A stretch of DNA of 64,000 bases from assembly GCA_938075305.1 (NCBI GenBank), contig CALJGV010000014.1, positions 124,001 to 188,000 on the forward strand, in the 5' to 3' direction. Numbering within the stretch: the stretch's first letter is position 1; each line of letters opens with the position of its first letter. This document shows, one piece after another, positions 35,397 through 44,028 of the stretch. The notes below the pieces were generated by a model. That model was given only the letters and a program-made list of their open reading frames with translations, did not search any database and was not told the origin of the DNA. Made by a program: the position numbers and the translations under genes. The DNA is from an uncultured bacterium (GTDB lineage Bacteria; Planctomycetota; UBA1135; GCA-002686595).

Positions 35397-36751
35397 GCGG
35401 CGAGTCCCCCTCCAGGGTGCGGCGCGCGCTCGGCAGCCGCTTCCTGCGCGAGTCGAGCACGCTCCAGCTGGGGGCCCTCTTGGTGGCGGTGAGCAACCTG
35501 TTGGGGGCCGTGGTCATGACCCACGTCCTCGGCGCCTACGAGCTGTCGATCTTCTACCTGGGGGTGAGCACCTACTCGCTCCTCTGGGCGCTCCTGAACC
35601 TGGGCCTGGCCAACGTGGTCACCAAGCGCATCGCGGCCGCGATCCGGAGCGGGTCGGAGGAGCTGATCCGCGGCTGGATGGGGGTCTTCGTGCGGCTGTC
35701 CGTGGCCCTCGCCACCGTCGCGTTCCTCGCGGGCCTGCTCCTCTTCCCGCTCGGCGCTGGCCTCGCCTTCAAGGGCGACGGGCCACGGATCGCCCAGCTC
35801 GCGAGCACCCTCGTGCTGGTACCCCTGCTGGATGTGCCCCGGATCGTGTGCTCCGCGGCGCTCCAGGGCGAGCGGCGCATGTCCGCCCTGGCGAGGGTGG
35901 ACCTCGGGCACGAGCTCTGCCGACTGGTCCTCGTGGTCTCGGGCGCGCTGATCGTCGGTGACGCCTGGGGGGCTGTCCTGGGGCTCCTGGTCTCGTCGTT
36001 CTGCGGCAGCCTGATCGCCTTCGATGCCTACGGCAGGGAGCGGCGGCGCGAGGGCTCGCTCCTTCCGTCGCTGACCGGCGCAGCGCGGTCCACCTCGGTT
36101 CCGGCTCGCGCGGCTCTCCAGGAGGGGATCCAGGTGGGGCTGGTGCGCAACGTCGACTCGCTCGGAGTGCAGACCCTCCCCACGTTGATCCTGGGGAGCC
36201 TCGGCGACCCAGGGTGGGTGGCCTACCTGCGGATCGCCCAGCGCCTGGTGTCCGTGGCCCGGGTGATCATGCAGGGCATCAACCGCACCGCCCTGCCCGC
36301 GCTCTCGCAGCTCGCTGGCGTGAAGGACGTGGCCGGGCTCCGTGGGACCTACTGGAAGGCGAGCCTGCTCTCCGGGGCGACCATCACTGCGGGGCTGCTG
36401 CTCTCGCTCCCCGTCCTCCCGCTCGTCCTCCCCAGGCTCTTCCCGCCCGACTTCGTCGAGCCCCTGTGGACGATGATCCTGATCCTCACCCCCGGCCTCT
36501 GCGTGGTGAGCTTCTCGGTGGCGAACGACGTCTTCTATCTCGTCACGGACCAGATGGGCGTCGCCATCCGGCTGTCCCTGCTGGGCCTCTGCGTGAACAC
36601 CGCCCAGGTCGCCTTCTTCGCCTGGTGGCTGCCGACGATCGGTGTGGCGATCGGACTGACGGTCACCTGTCTTTGGAGCCTGGTCCACGTGGGATACGCG
36701 TGGTTCTGGTTCCGCAGGCACCCCGAGCTGCAACCCCTGGAGGCCAGTTGA
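35393..36751 (+). CDS. Polysaccharide flippase (Wzx/MATE-like)
   Basis: This 452-residue protein has about 12-14 hydrophobic segments, arranged like oligosaccharide flippases of the MATE/MVF superfamily. An N-terminal helix contains STLQLGALLVAVSNLLGAVV. A later NRTALPALSQLAGVKD segment resembles the conserved loop of the second half. It would flip a lipid-linked glycan across the inner membrane. Start GTG at 35393 (4-base overlap with FkbM). Its stop overlaps the TTG start of the HAD gene. No polymerase or glycosyltransferases are adjacent. Confidence 0.85.
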   Translation: MSGESPSRVRRALGSRFLRESSTLQLGALLVAVSNLLGAVVMTHVLGAYELSIFYLGVSTYSLLWALLNLGLANVVTKRIAAAIRSGSEELIRGWMGVFVRLSVALATVAFLAGLLLFPLGAGLAFKGDGPRIAQLASTLVLVPLLDVPRIVCSAALQGERRMSALARVDLGHELCRLVLVVSGALIVGDAWGAVLGLLVSSFCGSLIAFDAYGRERRREGSLLPSLTGAARSTSVPARAALQEGIQVGLVRNVDSLGVQTLPTLILGSLGDPGWVAYLRIAQRLVSVARVIMQGINRTALPALSQLAGVKDVAGLRGTYWKASLLSGATITAGLLLSLPVLPLVLPRLFPPDFVEPLWTMILILTPGLCVVSFSVANDVFYLVTDQMGVAIRLSLLGLCVNTAQVAFFAWWLPTIGVAIGLTVTCLWSLVHVGYAWFWFRRHPELQPLEAS

Positions 36752-37452
36752 CCGACGCGCTCCGATCCACCAAGGCCGTCCTGTTCGACCTTGACGGGAC
36801 CCTCTACCGGCTGGCGCCCATGCGCCGCCGGATGCTCCTCGAGCTCCTGCGGTGGGGCGCGGTCCACCCCTTCGCGTTCCCCCGATTGATGGCGCGACTG
36901 CGGGAGTTCCGTACGGCACGGGAGGAGCTCCGGGACTTCGCAGGGGACGACCAGCCCCTCGACAAGGTGCAGTACGAGGTCCCGGCCAGCCGGCTCGGTG
37001 TCTCCCCGGAGGAGCTGCGGGGGCTGGTTCAGGAGTGGATGTTCGAGCGACCGCTTCCCTTCCTGGCGACGGCAGCCTGGCCGGGACTCAGGGAGATCCT
37101 GGTCGAGCTGAGGTCCACCGGGAGGCCGCTGGGGGTGTTCTCCGACTACGATCCGGATCGCAAGCTCGAGGCGCTCGGGGTGCGGGACCTGTTCGACGTG
37201 ACCCTGGCGGCGACCGACGCGGAGGTGAACCGCTTCAAGCCCCACCCCCGTGGATTCCTCGTGGGGGCCGAGCGCCTCGGGGTGGACCCCTGCGACGTGC
37301 TGTACGTGGGGGACCGAGCGGAGGTGGACGGGGCCGGGGCGACCGCCGCCGGAATGGCGAGCGTGATCATCACGGGAGGCGTCGGGGAAGACCCTCGATC
37401 GCGCCGAATTGATGGCTTCGAGGGCCTGTCTGGATTATTTTCTCCTCCCTAA
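36748..37452 (+). CDS. HAD-superfamily hydrolase
   Basis: This is a 234-residue HAD-type phosphatase. Motif I is VLFDLDGTLY (nucleophile Asp), motif II VFSDYD, the motif III lysine lies in NRFKPHPRGF, and motif IV is DVLYVGDRAEVDGAGA. The C1 cap is helical (about 20-110). The start is a TTG at 36748 that overlaps the flippase stop (TTGA). The substrate is likely a sugar or nucleotide phosphate, inferred from context only. A hairpin follows the stop. Confidence 0.82.
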   Translation: MTDALRSTKAVLFDLDGTLYRLAPMRRRMLLELLRWGAVHPFAFPRLMARLREFRTAREELRDFAGDDQPLDKVQYEVPASRLGVSPEELRGLVQEWMFERPLPFLATAAWPGLREILVELRSTGRPLGVFSDYDPDRKLEALGVRDLFDVTLAATDAEVNRFKPHPRGFLVGAERLGVDPCDVLYVGDRAEVDGAGATAAGMASVIITGGVGEDPRSRRIDGFEGLSGLFSPP

Positions 37453-37454
37453 CC

Positions 37455-37480
37455 CGGGCCCTGCTTTGTGGGCTGGCCCG
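37455..37480 (+). terminator. Possible terminator hairpin after the glycan group
   Basis: CGGGCC (37455-37460) pairs with GGCCCG (37475-37480) over a 14-base loop, followed by AAAGAGCCCC. It lies between the HAD gene and the coiled-coil gene. No U-tract. The rest of the gap to 37634 shows only a small TTCG-loop hairpin near 37505. Confidence 0.35.
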
Positions 37481-37634
37481 AAAGAGCCCCCCTGCTGACC
37501 CCCGCTTCGGCGGTCCCCAACGGAATCAAATCGAGCGCGGTGTCACCCGCGGCTGTCCCTGATGTAGAAGGGTTGCCGTGCTGCCAGTGGCCGACCGCCT
37601 ATCGCACGCTGCCATGGTAGAAATGAGGGATCGT

Positions 37635-38135
37635 ATGGCTGGCTTCAAGAAGCTGGGCGCGAAGGGCAACGTGGTTCACCACGTCGTCCTCCCTGGCCCG
37701 ACTCGCCGAGCGGGTGCCCGTCGCACGGGCGCCTCGGGAGGCGGTCTGCGCGGATTGAACTTGGAGCGGGCCCGCCAGGGTTCCCCCGTGATTCAGCCGC
37801 CGTCCGACCCTGCGGAGCCCGCAGCGGCACGACGGGCGACGCCCACGGGCGCGCCCGAGGCGCAGAGCCCGGCGGAGACCCGGCAGAGCAAGCGCGAAAC
37901 CGAACTCCTGCAGCGCCGCATCGACAAGCTCTCCCGGCTCCTCACGGAGCAGGAGGAGCAGATCCGCAGCCTTGCCGACCGCGATCAGGCCTCGGAGACC
38001 GAAGCGCGCTTCTACGACGCTGTGAAGCCCCAGCTGCCTGCGACCCCTCCGGACGAGAAGCGGCGCGCCTTCATGTCCCAGTTGTTCCAGGCCAACCTGG
38101 AACTCCGGGAAAGCGTCAACAAGTCCGGCTCCTGA
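37635..38135 (+). CDS. Coiled-coil protein sharing a C-terminal module with the degenerate-GGDEF protein
   Basis: This 166-residue basic protein has an Arg/Gly/Pro-rich, probably disordered N-terminus (about 1-80) and a helical C-terminus. The last 80 residues contain RRIDKLSRLLTEQEEQIRSL, a Tyr-x-x-V segment and MSQLFQANLELRES. This closely matches the C-terminus of the protein encoded at 45215-46249 (RRIEKLTRSL, YREV, MGEIFKANLDLQS). GAGGGA lies four bases before the ATG at 37635; an upstream GTG at 37578 is an alternative. The MamK-like actin gene follows after 142 bases on the same strand. I recognise no named family. A filament adaptor or localisation factor is an inference. Confidence 0.6.
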   Translation: MAGFKKLGAKGNVVHHVVLPGPTRRAGARRTGASGGGLRGLNLERARQGSPVIQPPSDPAEPAAARRATPTGAPEAQSPAETRQSKRETELLQRRIDKLSRLLTEQEEQIRSLADRDQASETEARFYDAVKPQLPATPPDEKRRAFMSQLFQANLELRESVNKSGS

Positions 38136-38277
38136 GCCGATCAGACCGGAGAAGGGGCTCCCTTCCTCGACGTTCTCGCGGCGGCTCTTTTCCGCACGGC
38201 CCGGACTCGCCATGCTTGTGGCGGCTCGCTCCTGGGCCGACCCATGGCTCGATGATCAGGGGCTCTATCCAAACACC

Positions 38278-39345
38278 ATGACGAACATCCAGACTGACGA
38301 CACCGAAGGGACCGGCAAGGACCGCGGCGTCCTCTATGTGGGCATCGACCTCGGCACCTCGCGCACCTCGGTGACCGCGAGTAACGGCGTCCGCGAGACC
38401 ATCGAGTCGTTCGTGGGCTACCCCAAGGACCCGGTGGCGATGAAGCTTCTCAAGAAGGAGGTGCTCTTCGGCGCCGAGGCCCGCGAGAAGCGCCTCTCGC
38501 TCAACCTCCACCGGCCCCTCGAGCACGGCGTGCTCAAGTTCAACGCGGACGGCTCTGAGAACCAGGACTCGCGCCGCGCGGCGATGGACCTCGTGAAGGA
38601 GATCGTGCGGCTCTCGAAGCCGCGCAAGGACGAGCTCGTATACGCCGTCATCGGGGTCCCCGCCCAGGCGCAGATCAACAACAAGGACGCCATCCTTCAG
38701 GCCGCGCGGGAGTCCGTGGACTCCGTGATGCTCTGCTCGGAGCCCTTCTCCGTCGCCTACGGGCTGGACATGCTCGAGGACGTGCTGGTGATCGACATCG
38801 GCGCGGGCACAGTCGACCTCTGCCGGATGCACGGCACCATGCCGGAGGAGTCCGACCAGATCACCATGAACACCGCGGGCGACTACGTGGACGACGAGCT
38901 CGGCAAGGAGATCGCCGCCGCCTTCCCCCAGGCGCAGTTCACCAAGCAGATGATCAAGGCGATCAAGGAGCGCCACAGCACGGTCGACGTGAACACCGAG
39001 AAGATCACGACCGAGCTCCCCGTGGAGGGTAAGCCCACCGAGTTCGAGATCACCGAGCAGGTGCGCACCGCGTGCCAGCGCATCGTCCCGCCCATCGTCG
39101 AGGGCCTCGGCAAGCTGATCAGCACCTTCGACCCCGAGTTCCAGGACAAGCTCAAGGGGCGCGTCCTGCTGGCCGGTGGCGGCAGCCAGATCCGCGGGCT
39201 GGACCGCGCCATCTCCGAGGAGATGCAGCGCACCCTCGGCGGCGGCAACGTGATCCGCATCGAGGAGCCCATGTACGGCGGCGCCAACGGCGCGCTGAAG
39301 ATCGCGCACGACATGCCCGAGGAGTACTGGGAGCAGCTCAAGTGA
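38278..39345 (+). CDS. MamK-like bacterial actin
   Basis: This 355-residue actin-fold ATPase is closest in my recollection to MamK, the filament that aligns magnetosomes, rather than MreB. It has phosphate-1 VGIDLGTSRT (21-30), a VGYPKD segment, VIGVPAQA, Glu155 in CSEPFSVAYGLDML, phosphate-2 VIDIGAGTVDL (171-181), then GTMPEESDQITMNTAGDYVDDEL, and the adenosine motif LLAGGGSQIRG (297-307). The C-terminus MPEEYWEQLK is also MamK-like. Length fits (about 350). It should form cytoplasmic filaments. No mam genes are seen. Its stop overlaps the start of the metalloprotease gene (GTGA). The ATG at 38278 gives family length. Confidence 0.82.
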   Translation: MTNIQTDDTEGTGKDRGVLYVGIDLGTSRTSVTASNGVRETIESFVGYPKDPVAMKLLKKEVLFGAEAREKRLSLNLHRPLEHGVLKFNADGSENQDSRRAAMDLVKEIVRLSKPRKDELVYAVIGVPAQAQINNKDAILQAARESVDSVMLCSEPFSVAYGLDMLEDVLVIDIGAGTVDLCRMHGTMPEESDQITMNTAGDYVDDELGKEIAAAFPQAQFTKQMIKAIKERHSTVDVNTEKITTELPVEGKPTEFEITEQVRTACQRIVPPIVEGLGKLISTFDPEFQDKLKGRVLLAGGGSQIRGLDRAISEEMQRTLGGGNVIRIEEPMYGGANGALKIAHDMPEEYWEQLK

Positions 39346-40523
39346 GCGACCCCGGACCTCCGGAGCAGCAGGCGGCCGGCGATCCCGAAGGGGGGCGCCG
39401 GCCGCCGCTCCATTCACGGCTCCTGGTGCGGTGGGCCGTGGCCCTCACGCCCTGGGCCGCGGCGCTCCTGTGCGTGGCCGTCGCCCGGGCGGGCCCCGGG
39501 TTGGTCGAGGCGTACTTTGCGCGCGGCGTCTACCCGAGGGTCGCGGGCCTCATCGGGGAGGCCGCCCGGGGGTGGTCAGCTCTGACAGGCGCCCCACGGC
39601 GCGCCGGTCGCTTCCTGTCCCTGTCGGAGGTGGGGATCCTCGTGGTGGCCGTGGCCCTCTGCTGGCTCGTGCGCCGGGGCTGGCGCCGTGGTGGTGCCGG
39701 CGCGGCGCTCCGGCGCGGGCTCGCGGCGAGCGGCGGTGGGGCGCTCCTGTTCCTGCTCCTCTGGGGCCTCAACTACTCGAGGCTCCCGCTGGCGGCCACC
39801 CTGGACATGGAGCCCGCTGGCGCCTCGGCCTCGGAGCTCGACCGGCTCGCCGGAGCCTTGGAGGGCCAGCTCCAGCCCTACCTCGCCGCGCCAGGCTCCC
39901 TCGGGGCGCTCGACCCAGGGGCCGCGCTGGAGCTGGCCGCGGCGTCCTGGCGGGAGGCCCTCGGACGCGAGCCCGCGCTCGGAGCCGGCTCCGGGGTCCT
40001 CGTTCGGCCAGCCCTCTCGGGCGCCATCGTGGGGGCCGGCATCAGCGGCATCTTCAGCCCCTTCACCCAGGAGGCTCACGTGGCCGCGCATCTGCCCGTA
40101 CCGGACCTCCTGTTCACCGCGTGCCACGAGCTGGCCCACGCGCAGGGCTGGGCGCGGGAGGACGAGGCCAACTACCTGGCGTGGCGTGTGGGAAGCCGGT
40201 CCTCCAGCGCCGAGGTGCGGTCCGCGGCGCGGCTCCTCGCGCTCGGACACGTGCTCGGCGCGCTGGGGCGCGCGGACCGGGAGCGTCTCGCGGCTCGGAT
40301 CGACCAGCTGGACCCTCGGATTCGGTCCGCCATGGAGGAGCGTGCGCGATTCTGGGACCGAGAGCGGTCTCCCGCGGCGAGCCGCGCGGCCTCGGCGGTG
40401 AACGACGTCTACCTGCGGGCCCAGGGCCAGGAGGGGGTGGCCTCCTACGGGCGGATGGTGGACTTGCTCGCCGCTGAGTGGCGAGCGGCCGGCGAGCGGC
40501 TTCCCGGCGGAGATCCACGCTGA
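39342..40523 (+). CDS. DUF3810-type membrane protein with HExxH metalloprotease motif
   Basis: This is a 393-residue protein with three N-terminal hydrophobic segments (about 30-52, 95-112 and 130-145), then WGLNYSRLPL, which is characteristic of DUF3810, and a soluble domain. The domain carries a zinc-protease motif H262-E-L-A-H266 followed by Glu275 in REDEANYLAW, consistent with a gluzincin-like active site. Activity is not established for this family as far as I know. Start GTG at 39342 overlaps the stop of the MamK-like gene, suggesting coupled synthesis. Substrate unknown. Confidence 0.78.
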   Translation: MSDPGPPEQQAAGDPEGGRRPPLHSRLLVRWAVALTPWAAALLCVAVARAGPGLVEAYFARGVYPRVAGLIGEAARGWSALTGAPRRAGRFLSLSEVGILVVAVALCWLVRRGWRRGGAGAALRRGLAASGGGALLFLLLWGLNYSRLPLAATLDMEPAGASASELDRLAGALEGQLQPYLAAPGSLGALDPGAALELAAASWREALGREPALGAGSGVLVRPALSGAIVGAGISGIFSPFTQEAHVAAHLPVPDLLFTACHELAHAQGWAREDEANYLAWRVGSRSSSAEVRSAARLLALGHVLGALGRADRERLAARIDQLDPRIRSAMEERARFWDRERSPAASRAASAVNDVYLRAQGQEGVASYGRMVDLLAAEWRAAGERLPGGDPR

Positions 40524-40553
40524 GGTCCAGCGGGGAGCGGATATCCTGACCCC

Positions 40554-43500
40554 ATGCCGAGCCCCATCCTCGCCGCCCTGGTCGTGGCGCCCCTCTCCGC
40601 CGCCCCCCTTCCCACCTCGACGGCGCCGGCCCTCCCGCAGGAGGTGTCCGACGAGGCGCGCCAGGTGCTGGCTCGCATGCAGCTCCCCGAGGGCTTCCGC
40701 GCCGACATCTTCGCGTCCGAGCCGATGCTGGCCAATCCGGTCGCCTTCTGCTTCGACGTGTTCGGGCGCGTCTACGTGGCCGAGACCTTCAGGCACCACA
40801 AGGGCGTCACGGATATCCGCAGCCACATGGGGTGGCTCGAGGATGACCTCGCCATCAAGACCGTGGCGGACCGCGTCGCGATGTTCCGCAAGCACGAGGG
40901 CGAGGACGGGCTCCGGGACGGATACACCGTGGAGACCGAGCGCATCACGCGGCTGGTGGACACGGACGGGGACGGCGTCGCGGACGAGGCGACGGCGTTC
41001 GCCGACGACTTCGCCGACCCCGCCGCTGGGATCGGTGCGGGGCTGCTCGCCCGCCGCCGTACTGATGGAGCGACCGAGCTGTGGTTCACCTGCATCCCTG
41101 ACCTCTGGCGCCTCCTCGACGAGGACGGCGACGGCGTTGCCGAGGACCTCACCCGGCACAGCACGGGCTATGGACTGCGCGTGGCGCTCCTCGGGCATGA
41201 CCTCCACGGTCTCGTGATCGGGCCGGACGGGCGGCTGTACTTCTCCATCGGCGATCGCGGCTTCAACGTCACCACGGACGAGGGGGAGCAGCTCGTGCGG
41301 TACGGCACCGGCGCCGTGTTTCGCTGCGAGCTCGACGGCTCGGACCTCGAGATCTTCTGCGACGGGCTGCGCAACCCCCAGGAACTCGCCTTCGACGGCA
41401 GCGGGAACCTCTTCACACTCGACAACAACTCGGACGGCGGGGATCAGGCGCGGTGGACCTATCTGCTGCGGGGCAGTGACACGGGCTGGCGTCAGGCGTA
41501 TCAGTGGGTACGGCAACCGAACGCACGGGGCCCGTGGAACCAGGAGCGCCTGTGGTACCCGTACTTCGAGGGTCAACCGCTCTACCTCCTCCCGCCCATC
41601 GCCAACTTCACCAGCGGCCCCTCGGGCCTGACCACCTACCCGGGCACCGGCTGGGGGGACCGCTGGCACGACACGTTCTTCGTGTGCGACTTCCGGGGCA
41701 ACCCGGGCTATAGCGGCATCTATTCCTTCCGTAACGCGCCCGATGGCGCGGGCTTCCGGGCCGAGGAGATCGAGAAGTTCGTCTGGGACGCGCTGCCCAC
41801 GGACGTGGACTTCGGTGTGGACGGCAACCTGTACTTCTCCGACTGGGTGAGCGGGTGGAATCAGACGGGCAAGGGGCGCATGTTCCGCGTCTCACCCGAG
41901 GCCCGGGATCAGGCCGAGGTCCGCCTCGTGGCCGAGGTCGCCGCCCTCCTCCAGGGTGGCCTCGATGGCCTGGACGACGGGGCGCTCCTCGCCCTCTTCG
42001 AGCATCGGGATCGGCGAGTGCGCCAGGAGGCCCAGCTGCTCATGGCGCGCCGGATCCTGGACGATGGGAGCGAGGCCTCTGCCGAGGCCCGCCTCGCGCG
42101 GCTGCTGGATGTTGTGACGGCCCGCGAGGCCCAGGCCCTCCAGCGAGTCCACGCTCTCTGGTGCGCGGGGCATGTGGGACGGCTCATGGGGAGCGAGGGC
42201 GTCTCCGCCCTGCTTAGCTCCGACTCGCTCGATGAGGCGTTGCTGGCGGCCCTTCGGGATCCGGACCCCGAGGTGATCGTTCAAGCCCTGCGAGTGTCCG
42301 CTGAGCGGGACGCCACGGACCTCGCTCAGGAGGCCCTGGGCCTCCTGAGGAGCCACCCGGAGGCCCGCGTCCGGCTGCTGGCGGCGGAGGCCCTTGGCCG
42401 CCCCGCGCTCCCGGCAGAGCTCGGGGCCGCCGCCTTCGACGAGCTGGTCGAGCTGTTGGCCGCGGAGGGTGCGGGTGACCCCTGGCTGCGGACGGCGGCC
42501 ATCTGCGCCCTGGATCGGATGGGCGCTGCGGCTCCCGTGGCGGGGCTCCAGGACCACCCTGACGACTTCGTGCGCCAGTGCGCCGTCGTGGTGCTCCGGC
42601 GTCGAGGCGACCGTCGCATCGCGAAGTTCCTGGCCGACCCCGCGCCGGCGGTCCGGGCGGAGGCCGCTCGGGGCATCCACGACGCGCCGGTCTCAGCGGC
42701 CATGGGGGCGCTGTCCGCCGCGATCCCTGTTCTCGCCGAGGGGGGGGACCCGACCACCATCCGGCGCGCCCTCCACGCTTCCCGGGAGGTCGCGACCCTC
42801 GGTAGCGCCTCGCGCCTCGTCGAGTTCGCGCTCGACGAGGGCGCTGACCCGGCCCTGCGGGCCGAGGCGCTCCGCGTTCTTGCGTCCTGGACCCGCCCGC
42901 TCACCCGGGACGGCGTGGTCATGGATCACCGCCCCATCCCCGCTGCCCAGGTCGGGGACCTGAGGGATGCGGCCATGAACGTGGCCGCCGGAGAGGCGCT
43001 CGGGAGGCTGACCGGGAGTCCGGCTCTCGCGGACCGTGCGGTGGGAATGGGGCTGCTCGAGCTCATCGCCACCCTTGACCTCCCTGAGCCGGAGGCCGTC
43101 GGCCATCTGGCGGCCGTGGCCGATCAGGCCGGGGCCGACGCGGAGGTCCGTCGCCGTGCCTACCGGAGGCTGCTCAGGTCGGCCCCCGGAGCCGCCGAGA
43201 CGGCGGCCCTGACGGCCCGCGCCGCGGTCCAGGCGGGTAACCCGCTGCGCTCGGCCGCGCTGCTCAAGCTGCACGGCGCGGGCGCCATCTCGATCGTGGT
43301 GGAGGAAGCTCGTGAGGGAGCCATCGAGCGTCGGTCCGACGCCCTCCGGGTGCTCGCTAGCTTCGAGGACGCCGCCGCGATCGACGCGTTCCTCGAGGAG
43401 GGTTCGCGGCTGAAGGCCGAGGACCACTCCCTCCTCGTGGAGTGGCTCCTGTACGCGAGCGAGAACAGGGACGACGCCATCAAGGCCTCGGCGGCGGCCA

Positions 43501-43988
43501 TGGAGTCGGAGTGGGAGGCGTCTGATGACCCGCTCGCCCGCTGGCGCATGTGCCTCGAGGGGGGTGACGCCGAGCGCGGTCAGCGGATCTTTGCCTCCAA
43601 GGCCGAGACCAGCTGCATGAAGTGCCACGTGGTGGGCGAAGAGGGAGGCTCGGAGGCGGGCCCCGCCCTGGACGATGTGGGGAAGCGCCTCACCGCGGAG
43701 CAACTGCTCCATGCCATCGTCGAGCCCAACGCCGAGATCGCGGAGGGGTTCGAGAGCTGGCTGATCATGACCGACGAGGACGAGACCTTCTCGGGCCGGA
43801 TCCTCGAGGAGGACGCAGAGGTCCTGCTGCTGGAGACCTCGAAGAAGGAGCAGCTGGAGTTCGAGATCGCGGAGATCAAGGCGCGCCGCCGCGACGTGTC
43901 GGCCATGCCCTCCAACGTCTCATCCCACCTCTCGCGGGCCGAGATGCGGGACGTCATCGCGTTCCTCTCCTCGCTCCGAGGCGAGTGA
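40554..43988 (+). CDS. PVC-type membrane-bound dehydrogenase/cytochrome c with HEAT-like repeats
   Basis: This is a large 1144-residue exported protein typical of planctomycetes and verrucomicrobia. After a signal-like N-terminus, residues about 45-450 form a PVC-type beta-propeller (ASEPMLANPVAFCFD, YVAETFRHHKG, then DGLRNPQELAFD and VDFGVDGNLYFSDW). Residues about 460-1000 are Ala/Arg/Leu/Glu helical repeats of HEAT type. The C-terminal cytochrome c domain has the heme site C1021-M-K-C-H1025 and a GPALDDVGKRLTAEQLLHAIV segment. It probably acts in the periplasm with electrons passing through the heme. The substrate is unknown. Heme attachment would use the ResB/CcsA system at 11-14 kb. Confidence 0.9.
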   Translation: MPSPILAALVVAPLSAAPLPTSTAPALPQEVSDEARQVLARMQLPEGFRADIFASEPMLANPVAFCFDVFGRVYVAETFRHHKGVTDIRSHMGWLEDDLAIKTVADRVAMFRKHEGEDGLRDGYTVETERITRLVDTDGDGVADEATAFADDFADPAAGIGAGLLARRRTDGATELWFTCIPDLWRLLDEDGDGVAEDLTRHSTGYGLRVALLGHDLHGLVIGPDGRLYFSIGDRGFNVTTDEGEQLVRYGTGAVFRCELDGSDLEIFCDGLRNPQELAFDGSGNLFTLDNNSDGGDQARWTYLLRGSDTGWRQAYQWVRQPNARGPWNQERLWYPYFEGQPLYLLPPIANFTSGPSGLTTYPGTGWGDRWHDTFFVCDFRGNPGYSGIYSFRNAPDGAGFRAEEIEKFVWDALPTDVDFGVDGNLYFSDWVSGWNQTGKGRMFRVSPEARDQAEVRLVAEVAALLQGGLDGLDDGALLALFEHRDRRVRQEAQLLMARRILDDGSEASAEARLARLLDVVTAREAQALQRVHALWCAGHVGRLMGSEGVSALLSSDSLDEALLAALRDPDPEVIVQALRVSAERDATDLAQEALGLLRSHPEARVRLLAAEALGRPALPAELGAAAFDELVELLAAEGAGDPWLRTAAICALDRMGAAAPVAGLQDHPDDFVRQCAVVVLRRRGDRRIAKFLADPAPAVRAEAARGIHDAPVSAAMGALSAAIPVLAEGGDPTTIRRALHASREVATLGSASRLVEFALDEGADPALRAEALRVLASWTRPLTRDGVVMDHRPIPAAQVGDLRDAAMNVAAGEALGRLTGSPALADRAVGMGLLELIATLDLPEPEAVGHLAAVADQAGADAEVRRRAYRRLLRSAPGAAETAALTARAAVQAGNPLRSAALLKLHGAGAISIVVEEAREGAIERRSDALRVLASFEDAAAIDAFLEEGSRLKAEDHSLLVEWLLYASENRDDAIKASAAAMESEWEASDDPLARWRMCLEGGDAERGQRIFASKAETSCMKCHVVGEEGGSEAGPALDDVGKRLTAEQLLHAIVEPNAEIAEGFESWLIMTDEDETFSGRILEEDAEVLLLETSKKEQLEFEIAEIKARRRDVSAMPSNVSSHLSRAEMRDVIAFLSSLRGE

Positions 43989-44028
43989 GGTTGGGGCGCC
44001 AGCCGGACCTCCCGACCCCTGCCTGCCT

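Noticed and set aside
38278-39345. Assigning the actin gene as mreB
   Set aside because: MreB usually sits with mreC/mreD and has other signature strings; the motifs after phosphate-2 and the C-terminus here fit MamK better.
39576-41669. A 697-codon minus-strand open frame antisense to the DUF3810 and cytochrome genes
   Set aside because: Shadow of the plus-strand coding; no motifs, and the plus-strand genes have clear domains.
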